Positions 1 through 8,322 of a stretch of DNA of 64,000 bases are shown here, piece after piece. The stretch is from assembly GCF_003935375.1 (NCBI RefSeq), contig NZ_RHQM01000005.1, forward strand, positions 124,001 through 188,000. The letters are read 5' to 3'. The DNA is from Stutzerimonas xanthomarina (GTDB lineage Bacteria > Pseudomonadota > Gammaproteobacteria > Pseudomonadales > Pseudomonadaceae). How positions within the stretch are numbered: position 1 is the stretch's first letter; each line of letters opens with the position of its first letter. The translations under genes were made by a program, and so were the position numbers. The notes below the pieces were generated by a model that made no database searches, was not told the origin of the DNA, and worked only from the letters and a program-made list of their open reading frames with translations.

Positions 1-430
1 GTGCGCCCGGGCGAACCAGCTCGATGCCTTTATAGAGGCATTCCTGAGTGACCTGGCAGAGGCGATCGGCCCACTCGGGCACCTTGCCGACCATGAACAT
101 CTTGCTGGTGTCGCCGTGATAGCCGTCCTTGATCACAGTGATATCGATGTTGAGGATGTCGCCGTCTTTCAGCGGCTTGTCGTTCGGGATGCCGTGGCAG
201 ACAACGTGGTTGATCGAGGTGCAGATCGATTTGGGAAAGCCCTTGTAGTTCAGCGGAGCGGGAATGGCCTGCTGAACGTTGACGATATGCTCGTGGCAAA
301 GGCGGTCGAGTTCCTCGGTGGTGACGCCTGGCTTGACGTGCTCGCCGATCATCTCGAGAACTTCGGCGGCGAGGCGCCCGGCAATGCGCATCTTCTCGAT
401 ATCTTCGGGCGTCTTGATGGTGACAGTCAT
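1..430 (-). CDS. map: Methionine aminopeptidase, type I (partial, N-terminal part)
   Basis: Removes the initiator methionine from nascent proteins in the cytoplasm; a dinuclear metal hydrolase. The visible 143 codons read MTVTIKTPEDIEKMRIAGRL and onward, with the family features GEHVKPGVTTEELD, YKGFPKSICTSINHVVCHGIP and the metal-ligand segment DGDILNIDITVIKDGYHGDTS. The start ATG at 428-430 opens directly into the family's usual N-terminus. The remaining C-terminal part, with the other metal ligands, lies beyond the left edge. The gene is divergent from rpsB, the usual map/rpsB arrangement in gammaproteobacteria, so the roughly 290 bases between them hold both promoters. Identity is clear; only the truncation by the window edge limits it. 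Confidence 0.95.
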   Translation of the reverse strand, partial: MTVTIKTPEDIEKMRIAGRLAAEVLEMIGEHVKPGVTTEELDRLCHEHIVNVQQAIPAPLNYKGFPKSICTSINHVVCHGIPNDKPLKDGDILNIDITVIKDGYHGDTSKMFMVGKVPEWADRLCQVTQECLYKGIELVRPGA

Positions 431-579
431 GCAAACCTCTTGTATGCCCGCAGGCGAAGGCAATAACGGAAAGTCGCGATGATAAACCAAAGCGCCTGCG
501 GCCTGCAGGTCAGGGCTGATTGCACCGCTGAGCCTGTTGTAGAGAGTTCAAAGCAGTAGCCTCTCGATGGTCGTTGTGC

Positions 580-716
580 TATAAAACGCGCCGCTCAGCG
601 GGGTAGACCCCGTCGAGCCTAACCCCACACACGTGTCGACACGGTATCCTGGGTGCTCGCAAGAGTTGGATATCGGGACGCGTGGAGGCCTAACCCGACT
701 TATTCGAGGACTGATC
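580..716 (+). promoter_or_regulatory. rpsB promoter -10 and structured 5' leader (candidate S2 autoregulation site)
   Basis: An extended -10-like element (TGCTATAAA, with TATAAA at 580-585) lies about 130 bases before the rpsB ATG; I see no convincing -35. The leader contains a GGGGTAGACCCC hairpin (about 600-611) and the same octamer CCTAACCC twice (618-625 and 689-696), the second just before the start. In gammaproteobacteria the rpsB leader is a known target of autogenous control by protein S2. A leader of this length and structure fits that, but the pairing is not proven here. Confidence 0.4.
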
Positions 717-1457
717 ATGTCTCAAGTCACTATGCGCGATATGCTGAAGGCCGGTGTGCACTTCGGCCACCAGACCCGTTACTGGAATCCGAAAATGGAT
801 AAATACATTTTCGGCGCGCGCAACAAGATCCATATCATCAACCTGGAAAAAACCCTGCCGATGTTCAATGACGCGCTGCGTTTCGTTGAGAAGCTGGCTG
901 CAGGCAAGAACAAGATTCTGTTCGTTGGCACCAAGCGTTCCGCCGGCAAGATCGTTCGCGAAGAAGCTGCTCGTTGTGGCTCGCCGTACGTCGATCATCG
1001 CTGGTTGGGTGGCATGCTGACCAACTACAAGACCATCCGCGCCTCCATCAAGCGTCTGCGTGAGCTGGAAGGGCAGTCCCAGGACGGTACTTTCGAGAAG
1101 CTGACCAAGAAAGAAGCTCTGATGCGTACCCGTGATCTCGAGAAGCTCGAGCGCAGCCTGGGTGGTATCAAGGATATGGGCGGCCTGCCGGACGCCATGT
1201 TCGTCGTCGACGTCGATCACGAGCGCATCGCTATCTCCGAAGCCAACAAGCTGGGTATCCCGGTCATCGGCATCGTCGATACCAACAGCAGCCCGGAAGG
1301 CGTTGACTACATCATTCCCGGTAATGATGACGCCATCCGTGCCGTGCAACTCTACCTCGGCTCCATGGCTGACGCTGTTCTGCGCGGTCGCCAGAACGGT
1401 GCCGGTGGTGCTGACGAGTTCGTCGAGGAAGTTGCTTCCGAAGCGGCTCAGGGCTGA
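717..1457 (+). CDS. rpsB: 30S ribosomal protein S2
   Basis: S2 is assembled late into the small ribosomal subunit and is needed to bring in S1. The 246-residue product begins [20 protein letters not shown], the standard S2 N-terminus, and carries [33 protein letters not shown] and [20 protein letters not shown]. An in-frame upstream ATG at 633 would add 28 unrelated residues inside the leader, so I take 717. It is followed by a strong intrinsic terminator and then tsf, the conserved rpsB-tsf pair. The terminator probably lowers tsf readthrough relative to rpsB. Confidence 0.97.
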   Translation: MSQVTMRDMLKAGVHFGHQTRYWNPKMDKYIFGARNKIHIINLEKTLPMFNDALRFVEKLAAGKNKILFVGTKRSAGKIVREEAARCGSPYVDHRWLGGMLTNYKTIRASIKRLRELEGQSQDGTFEKLTKKEALMRTRDLEKLERSLGGIKDMGGLPDAMFVVDVDHERIAISEANKLGIPVIGIVDTNSSPEGVDYIIPGNDDAIRAVQLYLGSMADAVLRGRQNGAGGADEFVEEVASEAAQG

Positions 1458-1490
1458 GTGCGGCGCACTGCAGCGTGACACCCGATGAAC

Positions 1491-1515
1491 AAAAAGGGGG
1501 CTAGGCCCCCTTTTT
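1491..1515 (+). terminator. Intrinsic terminator between rpsB and tsf
   Basis: A perfect GGGGGC-TAG-GCCCCC hairpin is flanked by five A before and five T after, a textbook rho-independent terminator, which could also work on the opposite strand. It sits 34 bases after the rpsB stop and about 70 bases before tsf, so it can act as an attenuator between the two genes. Confidence 0.85.
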
Positions 1516-1584
1516 GTCTCTTGCGAATTGATCACCCGTGTATTGGGTGAGTGGTTTAGAAACCAAATCGAGAGGATTCCCAAC

Positions 1585-2448
1585 ATGGCAGAAATCACTG
1601 CAGCCTTGGTCAAAGAACTGCGCGAGCGTACCGGTCAGGGCATGATGGAGTGCAAGAAGGCTCTGGTCGCCGCTGGTGGTGACATCGAGAAGGCGATTGA
1701 CGACATGCGTGCCTCGGGCGCCATCAAGGCCGCCAAGAAGTCGGGCAACATCGCTGCCGAGGGCTCGATCGCCGTTCGCGTCGAGGGTGGCCGTGGTCTG
1801 ATCATCGAAGTCAACTCGCAGACTGACTTCCTGGCTCTGCAGGATGACTTCAAGGCGTTCGTCAAGGAAAGCCTGGACGAGGCCTTCGAGCAGAAGCTGA
1901 CCGATGTGGCCCCGCTGATCGCTTCTCGTGAATCCGCGCGCGAAGCGCTGGTCGCCAAGTGCGGCGAGAACGTCAACATCCGTCGCCTGACCGCAGTGGA
2001 AGGTGAAGTGGTTGGTGCTTATCTGCACGGTCACCGCATCGGTGTGCTGGTCACCCTGAAGGGTGGCGATGCCGAGCTGGCCAAGGATATCGCCATGCAC
2101 GTGGCTGCCAGCAATCCTGCGGTTCTGAGCCCGGCTGATGTTTCCGAAGAGCTGGTTGCCAAGGAAAAGGAAATCTTCCTGCAGCTCAATGCCGACAAGA
2201 TCGCCGGCAAGCCGGAAAACATCGTCGAGAACATGGTCAAGGGCCGTATCAACAAGTTCCTGGCCGAAGCCAGCCTGGTTGAGCAGGCGTTCGTCAAGAA
2301 CCCGGAAATCAAGGTTGGTGAGCTGGCCAAGAAAGCTGGTGCCGAAATCGTATCCTTTGTTCGCTACGAAGTAGGCGAGGGCATCGAGAAGGCCGAAGTC
2401 GACTTTGCTGCCGAAGTTGCTGCTCAGGTCGCTGCGACCAAGAAATAA
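1585..2448 (+). CDS. tsf: Translation elongation factor Ts
   Basis: EF-Ts is the guanine nucleotide exchange factor for EF-Tu. The 287-residue protein starts [20 protein letters not shown] and continues [22 protein letters not shown], the N-terminal UBA-like domain. The EF-Ts core follows (INSQTDF-type segment at about residues 75-85: [15 protein letters not shown]). A conserved TDFV-type motif is present, and the length matches the family. The ATG at 1585 follows AGAGGA at 1570-1575; the in-frame ATG at 1528 would add 19 residues overlapping the intergenic hairpin region and is unlikely. It is second in the rpsB-tsf unit. Confidence 0.97.
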   Translation: MAEITAALVKELRERTGQGMMECKKALVAAGGDIEKAIDDMRASGAIKAAKKSGNIAAEGSIAVRVEGGRGLIIEVNSQTDFLALQDDFKAFVKESLDEAFEQKLTDVAPLIASRESAREALVAKCGENVNIRRLTAVEGEVVGAYLHGHRIGVLVTLKGGDAELAKDIAMHVAASNPAVLSPADVSEELVAKEKEIFLQLNADKIAGKPENIVENMVKGRINKFLAEASLVEQAFVKNPEIKVGELAKKAGAEIVSFVRYEVGEGIEKAEVDFAAEVAAQVAATKK

Positions 2449-2469
2449 GGCCGCTTCGGTGGTTCTGGC

Positions 2470-2504
2470 AAAGAGGCTGCCCGCTCACGCGCGCGGCCTC
2501 TTTG
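2470..2504 (+). terminator. Probable terminator after tsf
   Basis: Inverted repeat AAAGAGGC (2470-2477) and GCCTCTTT (2496-2503) closes a long loop containing further GC pairing. The T tract is short (TTTG), so strength is uncertain. The 145 bases from here to pyrH are relatively AT-rich (TTGTTTTTTTGTCACGATATAG at 2523-2544) and probably hold the pyrH promoter, but I cannot assign a -35/-10 pair with normal spacing. Confidence 0.55.
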
Positions 2505-2648
2505 TCGAATTGGGCAGCGGAATTGTTTTTTTGTCACGATATAGTCATCGCCTGGCACCAACCCCGGGTTGAGCTGTCAAAGCGCAGATATTTTTTGGTC
2601 TGAGTCATTCAGACTTCATCACAGCACGCCGCAGGAGATAACACGCCA

Positions 2649-3392
2649 ATGGCTCAGCAGATGAGTGCACGCAATCCTCGCTATAAACGCATTCTGCTCA
2701 AATTGAGCGGCGAGGCCCTGATGGGCTCCGAAGACTTTGGCATAGATCCCAAGGTCCTTGACCGTATGGCTCTGGAAGTCGGCCAGTTGGTGGGCATCGG
2801 CGTCGAGGTCGGACTGGTCATCGGTGGTGGCAACCTCTTTCGTGGTGCTGCGCTCTCGGCGGCCGGTATGGATCGCGTCACCGGCGACCATATGGGTATG
2901 CTGGCCACTGTGATGAACGCGCTGGCCATGCGCGACGCGCTTGAGCGTTCGAACATCCCGGCGCTGGTCATGTCTGCCATTTCCATGGTCGGCGTGACTG
3001 ATCACTATGACCGTCGCAAGGCGATGCGTCATTTGAAGACCGGCGAGGTGGTTATTTTCTCCGCCGGTACCGGCAATCCATTCTTCACCACCGACTCGGC
3101 CGCCTGTCTGCGTGCGATCGAGATCCAGGCGGATGTCGTGCTCAAGGCCACCAAGGTCGATGGTGTTTACACCGCAGATCCGTTCAAGGATCCGAATGCG
3201 GAGAAATTTGCCGAGCTCACGTACGACGAAGTGCTGGATCGCAAGCTTGGCGTGATGGATCTGACAGCCATCTGTCTGTGCCGTGACCACAACATGCCGC
3301 TGCGGGTCTTCAACATGAACAAGCCCGGCGCCCTGCTCAACATCGTGCTAGGTGGCGCTGAAGGAACCCTGATCGAGGAATCGAAAGAATGA
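2649..3392 (+). CDS. pyrH: UMP kinase
   Basis: Phosphorylates UMP to UDP, the hexameric bacterial enzyme of pyrimidine nucleotide synthesis (amino acid kinase fold). The 247-residue product shows the phosphate-binding [11 protein letters not shown] near residue 17, IGGGNLFRG near residue 58, [15 protein letters not shown], and [16 protein letters not shown] near residue 140. The first residues [14 protein letters not shown] match Pseudomonas PyrH. The AGGAG at 2633-2637 supports the ATG at 2649. The end overlaps frr by four bases (ATGA), so the two are probably translationally coupled. Confidence 0.97.
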   Translation: MAQQMSARNPRYKRILLKLSGEALMGSEDFGIDPKVLDRMALEVGQLVGIGVEVGLVIGGGNLFRGAALSAAGMDRVTGDHMGMLATVMNALAMRDALERSNIPALVMSAISMVGVTDHYDRRKAMRHLKTGEVVIFSAGTGNPFFTTDSAACLRAIEIQADVVLKATKVDGVYTADPFKDPNAEKFAELTYDEVLDRKLGVMDLTAICLCRDHNMPLRVFNMNKPGALLNIVLGGAEGTLIEESKE

Positions 3393-3946
3393 TCAACGAG
3401 ATCAAGCAAGACGCGCAGGAGCGCATGAAGAAAACCCTGGAATCGCTGGACCATGCATTCGCCAAGATCCGTACCGGCCGTGCGCATCCCAGTATTCTCG
3501 ATAGCGTTATGGTCTCCTATTACGGTTCCGACACTCCGCTGCGTCAGGTTGCCAACGTAATCGCCGAAGACTCCCGCACCCTGGCATTGACAGTGTTCGA
3601 CAAGAGCATGATCCAGGCGGTAGAGAAGGCGATCATGACCTCGGACCTGGGTCTGAATCCGGCCACCGCTGGCACCACGATTCGTGTGCCGATGCCCGCG
3701 CTGACCGAGGAGACTCGTAAGGGCTATACCAAGCAGGCCCGCGCAGAGGCCGAGAACGCCCGAGTCGCAGTGCGCAACATCCGCCGTGATGCGATCGCGC
3801 AGCTGAAGGATCTGGTCAAGGAAAAGGAAATCAGCGAGGACGAGGAACGTCGCGGCCAGGATGACGTCCAGAAGCTAACCGACAAGTACGTTGCCGAGAT
3901 CGACAAGGCCCTTGAAGCCAAAGAAGGCGACCTGATGGCCGTATAA
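3389..3946 (+). CDS. frr: Ribosome recycling factor
   Basis: RRF splits the post-termination ribosome together with EF-G. The 185-residue protein is of standard length: [20 protein letters not shown], then the [13 protein letters not shown] signature near residues 27-39, [15 protein letters not shown] and the C-terminal helical part [16 protein letters not shown]. It starts inside the pyrH stop region (ATGA overlap) in the usual pyrH-frr pair. Confidence 0.97.
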   Translation: MINEIKQDAQERMKKTLESLDHAFAKIRTGRAHPSILDSVMVSYYGSDTPLRQVANVIAEDSRTLALTVFDKSMIQAVEKAIMTSDLGLNPATAGTTIRVPMPALTEETRKGYTKQARAEAENARVAVRNIRRDAIAQLKDLVKEKEISEDEERRGQDDVQKLTDKYVAEIDKALEAKEGDLMAV

Positions 3947-4083
3947 GGCCGGCATCGAATCGCTGCTGTCGTGTCCTGAATCGGGGAACCGGTTTGTGAT
4001 GCGACAGTGCAGATGCCCCAGAGCTGTTGCTTGCAGCTTTTTCTTTTGGTTCGCAGCGTGTTTTAGCGCAAGTAGAGTTGTTC

Positions 4084-4845
4084 ATGGAAAAGGTCAGGCA
4101 GATCGCCGGGCGGAATGTACCCCGTCACGTAGCGATCATCATGGATGGCAACAATCGCTGGGCGAAGAGGCGTTTGCTGCCCGGTGTGGCCGGGCATAAA
4201 GCTGGTGTCGACGCGGTTCGCGCCGTGATTGAGGTCTGCGCTGATTCCGGCGTCGAGGTGCTGACACTGTTTGCGTTCTCCAGCGAGAACTGGCAGCGCC
4301 CGGCAGATGAAGTCGGTGCGCTGATGGAACTGTTCCTGTCGGCGTTGCGGCGTGAGGCGCGCAAGCTCGATGAGAACGGCATTCGCCTGCGCATCATCGG
4401 GGATCGTGCCCGTTTCCATCCCGAATTGCAGGCCGCGATGCTGGAGGTGGAAGAGATCACTTCCGCCAATCATCGTTTCGTCCTTCAGGTTGCCGCCAAT
4501 TACGGTGGGCAGTGGGACATCCTCCAGGCGGCTCAGCACTTGGCTGCCGAGGCGCAGTCCGGGCGTCTGAATCCGGCGGAAATTACGCCTGCTCTGTTTC
4601 AGAGCTATCTGGCGACCGGTGACATGCCGTTGCCCGATCTGTGCATTCGCACCGGCGGTGAGCGGCGCATCAGCAATTTCCTGCTTTGGCAGCTCGCCTA
4701 TGCGGAACTGTATTTTTCCGATCTTTATTGGCCCGACTTCAAGCACGTTGCCATGCGCAAGGCGCTCGCCGATTTCGCCACTCGACAGCGGCGATTTGGC
4801 AAAACGGGCGAACAGGTCGAAAGCGAGGTCAAGGCCGAATGCTGA
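4084..4845 (+). CDS. uppS: Undecaprenyl diphosphate synthase
   Basis: Cis-prenyltransferase that makes the C55 carrier lipid for peptidoglycan and O-antigen synthesis. The 253-residue protein has the family signature VAIIMDGNNRWAKRR with the catalytic Asp at about residue 21, then GHKAGVDAVR, FAFSSENWQRP, and the C-terminal RTGGERRISNFLLWQLAYAEL that binds the diphosphate. Upstream in-frame ATGs exist at 4027, but that extension (MLAAFSFGSQRV) is not family-like and 4084 has an AAGTAGAG box before it. Its last codons overlap cdsA. Confidence 0.95.
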   Translation: MEKVRQIAGRNVPRHVAIIMDGNNRWAKRRLLPGVAGHKAGVDAVRAVIEVCADSGVEVLTLFAFSSENWQRPADEVGALMELFLSALRREARKLDENGIRLRIIGDRARFHPELQAAMLEVEEITSANHRFVLQVAANYGGQWDILQAAQHLAAEAQSGRLNPAEITPALFQSYLATGDMPLPDLCIRTGGERRISNFLLWQLAYAELYFSDLYWPDFKHVAMRKALADFATRQRRFGKTGEQVESEVKAEC

Positions 4846-5654
4846 AGCAGCGCATCATCACCGCCGCCATCCTTCTGCCTGTCGCGATCATTGGGTTCTT
4901 TTTCCTTCACGGGCTCGCTTTCGCCATCTTCATTGGGCTGGTCGTTGCGCTAGGTGCCTGGGAATGGGCCCGGTTGGCCGGGTTCGCGGGCCAGCCGGTG
5001 AGAATCGGTTATGCGGCGCTGGTCGTGGTGCTGCTTGCCGTGCTGTATCAACTTCCGGCACTGGCCCCCTGGCTGTTGGCGCTCGCCGTGCTCTGGTGGC
5101 TGGAAGCAACCTATCTGGTGTTGACCTATCCGCAGAGCAGTCGTCTCTGGGGTGGCTCCGCTGGCAGTCTGGTGATCGGTCTGGCGATTCTGCTTCCGTC
5201 GTGGCAGGCACTGGTCGTGCTCAAGCAATGGCCATTGGGTAACTGGTTGATCCTTGCCGTAATGATTTTGGTCTGGGCTGCGGATATCGGGGCGTATTTC
5301 TCCGGCAAGACGTTCGGCAAGCGCAAGCTTGCACCGCAGGTCAGTCCTGGCAAGAGCTGGGAGGGGCTGATAGGTGGCCTGTTGACCAGTCTGCTGATCA
5401 CGCTGGCGGTTGGCATTTACCGCGGCTGGTCGGTGCGAGAGCTGGTGCTAGGGCTGCTGGGTGCGGCGATGGTGGTGTTGATCTCGGTGATCGGTGACCT
5501 CACCGAGAGCATGTTCAAGCGTAGCTCGGGCATCAAGGACAGCAGTCAGCTGCTGCCCGGGCATGGCGGTGTAATGGATCGCATAGACAGTCTTACCGCG
5601 GCCATTCCGATCTTTGCGGTGCTTCTTTGGCTTGCTGGCTGGGGCGTGCTGTGA
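4839..5654 (+). CDS. cdsA: Phosphatidate cytidylyltransferase (CDP-diacylglycerol synthase)
   Basis: Inner-membrane enzyme making CDP-diacylglycerol, the precursor of all phospholipids. The 271-residue product is almost entirely hydrophobic helices (about eight membrane segments). It ends with the CTP-transferase signature [19 protein letters not shown], followed by [15 protein letters not shown]. The ATG at 4839 overlaps the end of uppS and opens [14 protein letters not shown], typical of CdsA; longer in-frame starts lie inside uppS. Its stop overlaps the GTG of dxr. Confidence 0.95.
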   Translation: MLKQRIITAAILLPVAIIGFFFLHGLAFAIFIGLVVALGAWEWARLAGFAGQPVRIGYAALVVVLLAVLYQLPALAPWLLALAVLWWLEATYLVLTYPQSSRLWGGSAGSLVIGLAILLPSWQALVVLKQWPLGNWLILAVMILVWAADIGAYFSGKTFGKRKLAPQVSPGKSWEGLIGGLLTSLLITLAVGIYRGWSVRELVLGLLGAAMVVLISVIGDLTESMFKRSSGIKDSSQLLPGHGGVMDRIDSLTAAIPIFAVLLWLAGWGVL

Positions 5655-6841
5655 CACGACCTCTACAGATAACCGTGCTGGGGGCGACCGGTTCGATCGG
5701 ACTTAGCACATTGGATGTCATCGCTCGTCATCCCGATCGCTATAGCGTATTTGCGCTGACCGGCTTCAGCCGGCTCGCCGACCTGCGTTCGCTCTGCCTC
5801 AAGCATCGTCCGAGCTACGCAGTGGTCGGTGATGAAGCGCAAGCGGGCGTGCTGCAGGGGCAGTTGCAGTCCGATGGCGTTGCGACTCGAGTGCTGAGCG
5901 GCGAGGGCGGTCTGAGCGAGGTGGCGGGCCATCCCGAGGTCGATGTCGTGATGGCTGCAATCGTCGGCGCCGCTGGGCTGGAGCCGACTCTCGCCGCCGT
6001 GCAGGCAGGCAAGCGAGTGTTGCTGGCGAACAAGGAAGCGCTGGTAATGTCCGGCGCGTTATTCATGCAGGCACTGCACGATAGCGATGCGGTGTTGCTG
6101 CCGATCGATAGCGAACACAACGCGATTTTTCAATGCTTGCCATCCGATTATGCCCGTGGGCTTGGTGCTGTCGGTGTGCGGCGGATATTGCTCACCGCTT
6201 CTGGCGGGCCGTTTCGAGATATTGCGCCGCAGCTTCTGGCGGATGTATCGCCGGAGCAGGCGTGCGCTCATCCCAACTGGTCGATGGGGCGCAAGATTTC
6301 CGTGGATTCGGCCAGCATGATGAACAAGGGGCTTGAGCTGATCGAGGCCTGTTGGTTGTTCAACGCGCGACCAGATCAGGTCGAGGTGGTGATTCACCCG
6401 CAAAGCGTTATCCACTCTATGGTGGACTACGTGGATGGTTCGGTGCTCGCGCAACTCGGCAATCCCGACATGCGTACGCCGATTGCGCATGCGCTGGCAT
6501 GGCCGGAGCGAATCGATTCCGGTGTATCGGCGCTGGATCTGTTGCAGGTTGGGCGGCTGGATTTCCAGGCGCCGGACAACCTGCGCTTCCCTTGTCTGCG
6601 GCTTGCTCGCCTGGCCGCGGAGACCGGTGGTACGGCGCCGGCGATGCTCAATGCCGCGAACGAAGTGGCGGTTGACGCCTTTCTCAATCGACGCATCCGC
6701 TTCACCGAGATCGCGAGTATCATCGACGACGTGTTGAATCGAGAGGCGTCGGTTCCGACTGTCTGCCTTGAAGATGTACTGGCAGCTGACAACCAGGCTC
6801 GTGAAACTGCCGGCCTCTGGTTGAGCTGCCGCGGGCGATAG
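5651..6841 (+). CDS. dxr: 1-deoxy-D-xylulose 5-phosphate reductoisomerase
   Basis: Second step of the MEP isoprenoid pathway, turning DXP into MEP with NADPH; also called IspC. The 396-residue form starts at GTG 5651, in a GTGA overlap with the cdsA stop, and begins [20 protein letters not shown]. It carries [11 protein letters not shown], the metal/substrate segment [45 protein letters not shown], and a C-terminal helical domain. An ATG at 5627 is possible but would overlap cdsA further. Together with ispD and ispF (both in this window) it supplies the isoprenoid feeding UppS. Confidence 0.95.
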   Translation: MTRPLQITVLGATGSIGLSTLDVIARHPDRYSVFALTGFSRLADLRSLCLKHRPSYAVVGDEAQAGVLQGQLQSDGVATRVLSGEGGLSEVAGHPEVDVVMAAIVGAAGLEPTLAAVQAGKRVLLANKEALVMSGALFMQALHDSDAVLLPIDSEHNAIFQCLPSDYARGLGAVGVRRILLTASGGPFRDIAPQLLADVSPEQACAHPNWSMGRKISVDSASMMNKGLELIEACWLFNARPDQVEVVIHPQSVIHSMVDYVDGSVLAQLGNPDMRTPIAHALAWPERIDSGVSALDLLQVGRLDFQAPDNLRFPCLRLARLAAETGGTAPAMLNAANEVAVDAFLNRRIRFTEIASIIDDVLNREASVPTVCLEDVLAADNQARETAGLWLSCRGR

Positions 6842-6900
6842 GGTCTGCCGGCCTCGCGGCTTGCAGCGAAACGTCAACAGACCCACTCCCGGAGGAAAAT

Positions 6901-8253
6901 ATGGGCGCGCTCTACATGATCATCGGCACCCTCGTTGCGCTCGGGGTGCTGGTGACCTTTCACGAATTCGGTCATTTCTGGGTTGCCCGTCGCTGTGGCG
7001 TGAAGGTGCTGCGATTCTCCGTTGGCTTCGGTAGTCCGCTGCTTCGCTGGCATGACCGGCAGGGCACCGAGTTCGTCATCGCTGCGATACCGCTTGGCGG
7101 TTACGTCAAGATGCTCGACGAACGTGAGGGCGACGTGCCTCCCGCTTTGCTCGACAGTGCATTCAATCGCAAGAGCGTCCGCCAGCGCTTCGCTATCGTA
7201 TCCGCCGGGCCGTTGGCCAATTTCCTGTTAGCTATGGTGTTCTTCTGGCTGCTGGCGATGCTTGGCAGCGAACAGGTGCGGCCTGTTGTCGGTGCTGTCG
7301 CGCCAGGCAGTCTCGCTGCTCAGGCGGGGATGGCGGTTGATCAGGAGATCGTTGCGGTCAATGGCAAGCCAGTCAGCGGCTGGTCCGAGGTCAATCTACA
7401 GTTGGTACGGCGCCTGGGCGAGAGCGGTCAGCTCGATATGACGGTGCGAGAGCTTGGCGGTTCTGGCGAGCAGCACTTGCAGATCCCGTTGCAAAATTGG
7501 CTGAAAGGCGTGGAGGAGCCGGACCCGATCACCTCGCTCGGAATCAGACCCTGGCGCCCTCAGATTGTCCCAGTGGTTGCTCAGTTGGACCCTGAAGGCC
7601 CGGCGCAGGCTGCAGGTATTCGTCTCGGTGACCGCCTGTTGAGTATGGATCAGCAGCCACTGGACGATTGGCAGCAGGTGATCGACGCAGTCAAGGTACT
7701 GCCCGGTGAGGCGGTATCCCTGCAGGTGGAGCGCGCCGGTGAGCGACTCGATGTGTCGTTGACGCTGGCCGCGCGTGGCGAAGGCGATGCGCGCCGCGGT
7801 TATCTGGGGGCGGGTGTCGAAGGTGGTGAATGGCCAGCGGAAATGCTGCGCGAAGTCAGCTTCGGTCCTCTTGAAGCGGTGGTCGAAGGCGTAAGACGCA
7901 CCTGGACCATGAGCCTGCTGACCCTCGACTCGCTGAAGAAAATGCTCTTCGGGGAGCTCTCGGTAAAAAACTTGAGCGGTCCGATAACCATTGCTAAAGT
8001 GGCGGGCGCTTCTGCCCAGTCGGGACTGGGGGATTTCCTCAATTTCCTCGCCTATCTGAGCATTAGTCTGGGGGTTCTCAATCTATTGCCTATCCCGGTG
8101 CTCGATGGCGGCCATCTGCTCTTCTATCTCGTCGAGTGGGTCCGCGGACGTCCTCTGTCGGAGCGGGTACAGGGATGGGGAGTACAGATCGGCATCAGCC
8201 TGGTGGTTGGGGTGATGCTGCTTGCACTGGTCAATGACCTTGGCCGTCTGTAA
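6901..8253 (+). CDS. rseP: Site-2 intramembrane zinc metalloprotease RseP
   Basis: Cleaves the anti-sigma factor (RseA/MucA) within the membrane in the envelope-stress cascade, and also clears signal peptides. The 450-residue protein has the HEFGH zinc motif at residues 21-25, FSVGFGSPL and IPLGGYVKMLDEREGD in the N-terminal region, two periplasmic PDZ domains (about 110-200 and 205-290; note GDRLLSMDQQPLDDWQQV), and the second active-site segment NLLPIPVLDGGHLL at about residue 395. AGGA at 6892-6895 precedes the ATG. It lies directly before bamA, whose folding defects it helps sense. Confidence 0.96.
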   Translation: MGALYMIIGTLVALGVLVTFHEFGHFWVARRCGVKVLRFSVGFGSPLLRWHDRQGTEFVIAAIPLGGYVKMLDEREGDVPPALLDSAFNRKSVRQRFAIVSAGPLANFLLAMVFFWLLAMLGSEQVRPVVGAVAPGSLAAQAGMAVDQEIVAVNGKPVSGWSEVNLQLVRRLGESGQLDMTVRELGGSGEQHLQIPLQNWLKGVEEPDPITSLGIRPWRPQIVPVVAQLDPEGPAQAAGIRLGDRLLSMDQQPLDDWQQVIDAVKVLPGEAVSLQVERAGERLDVSLTLAARGEGDARRGYLGAGVEGGEWPAEMLREVSFGPLEAVVEGVRRTWTMSLLTLDSLKKMLFGELSVKNLSGPITIAKVAGASAQSGLGDFLNFLAYLSISLGVLNLLPIPVLDGGHLLFYLVEWVRGRPLSERVQGWGVQIGISLVVGVMLLALVNDLGRL

Positions 8254-8322
8254 TGCCGAATCCGTAGTGTCGCCATGCCGAATCGCCGGTTCATTTATCA
8301 GGTTTGAATAAGAAAGGACTTC

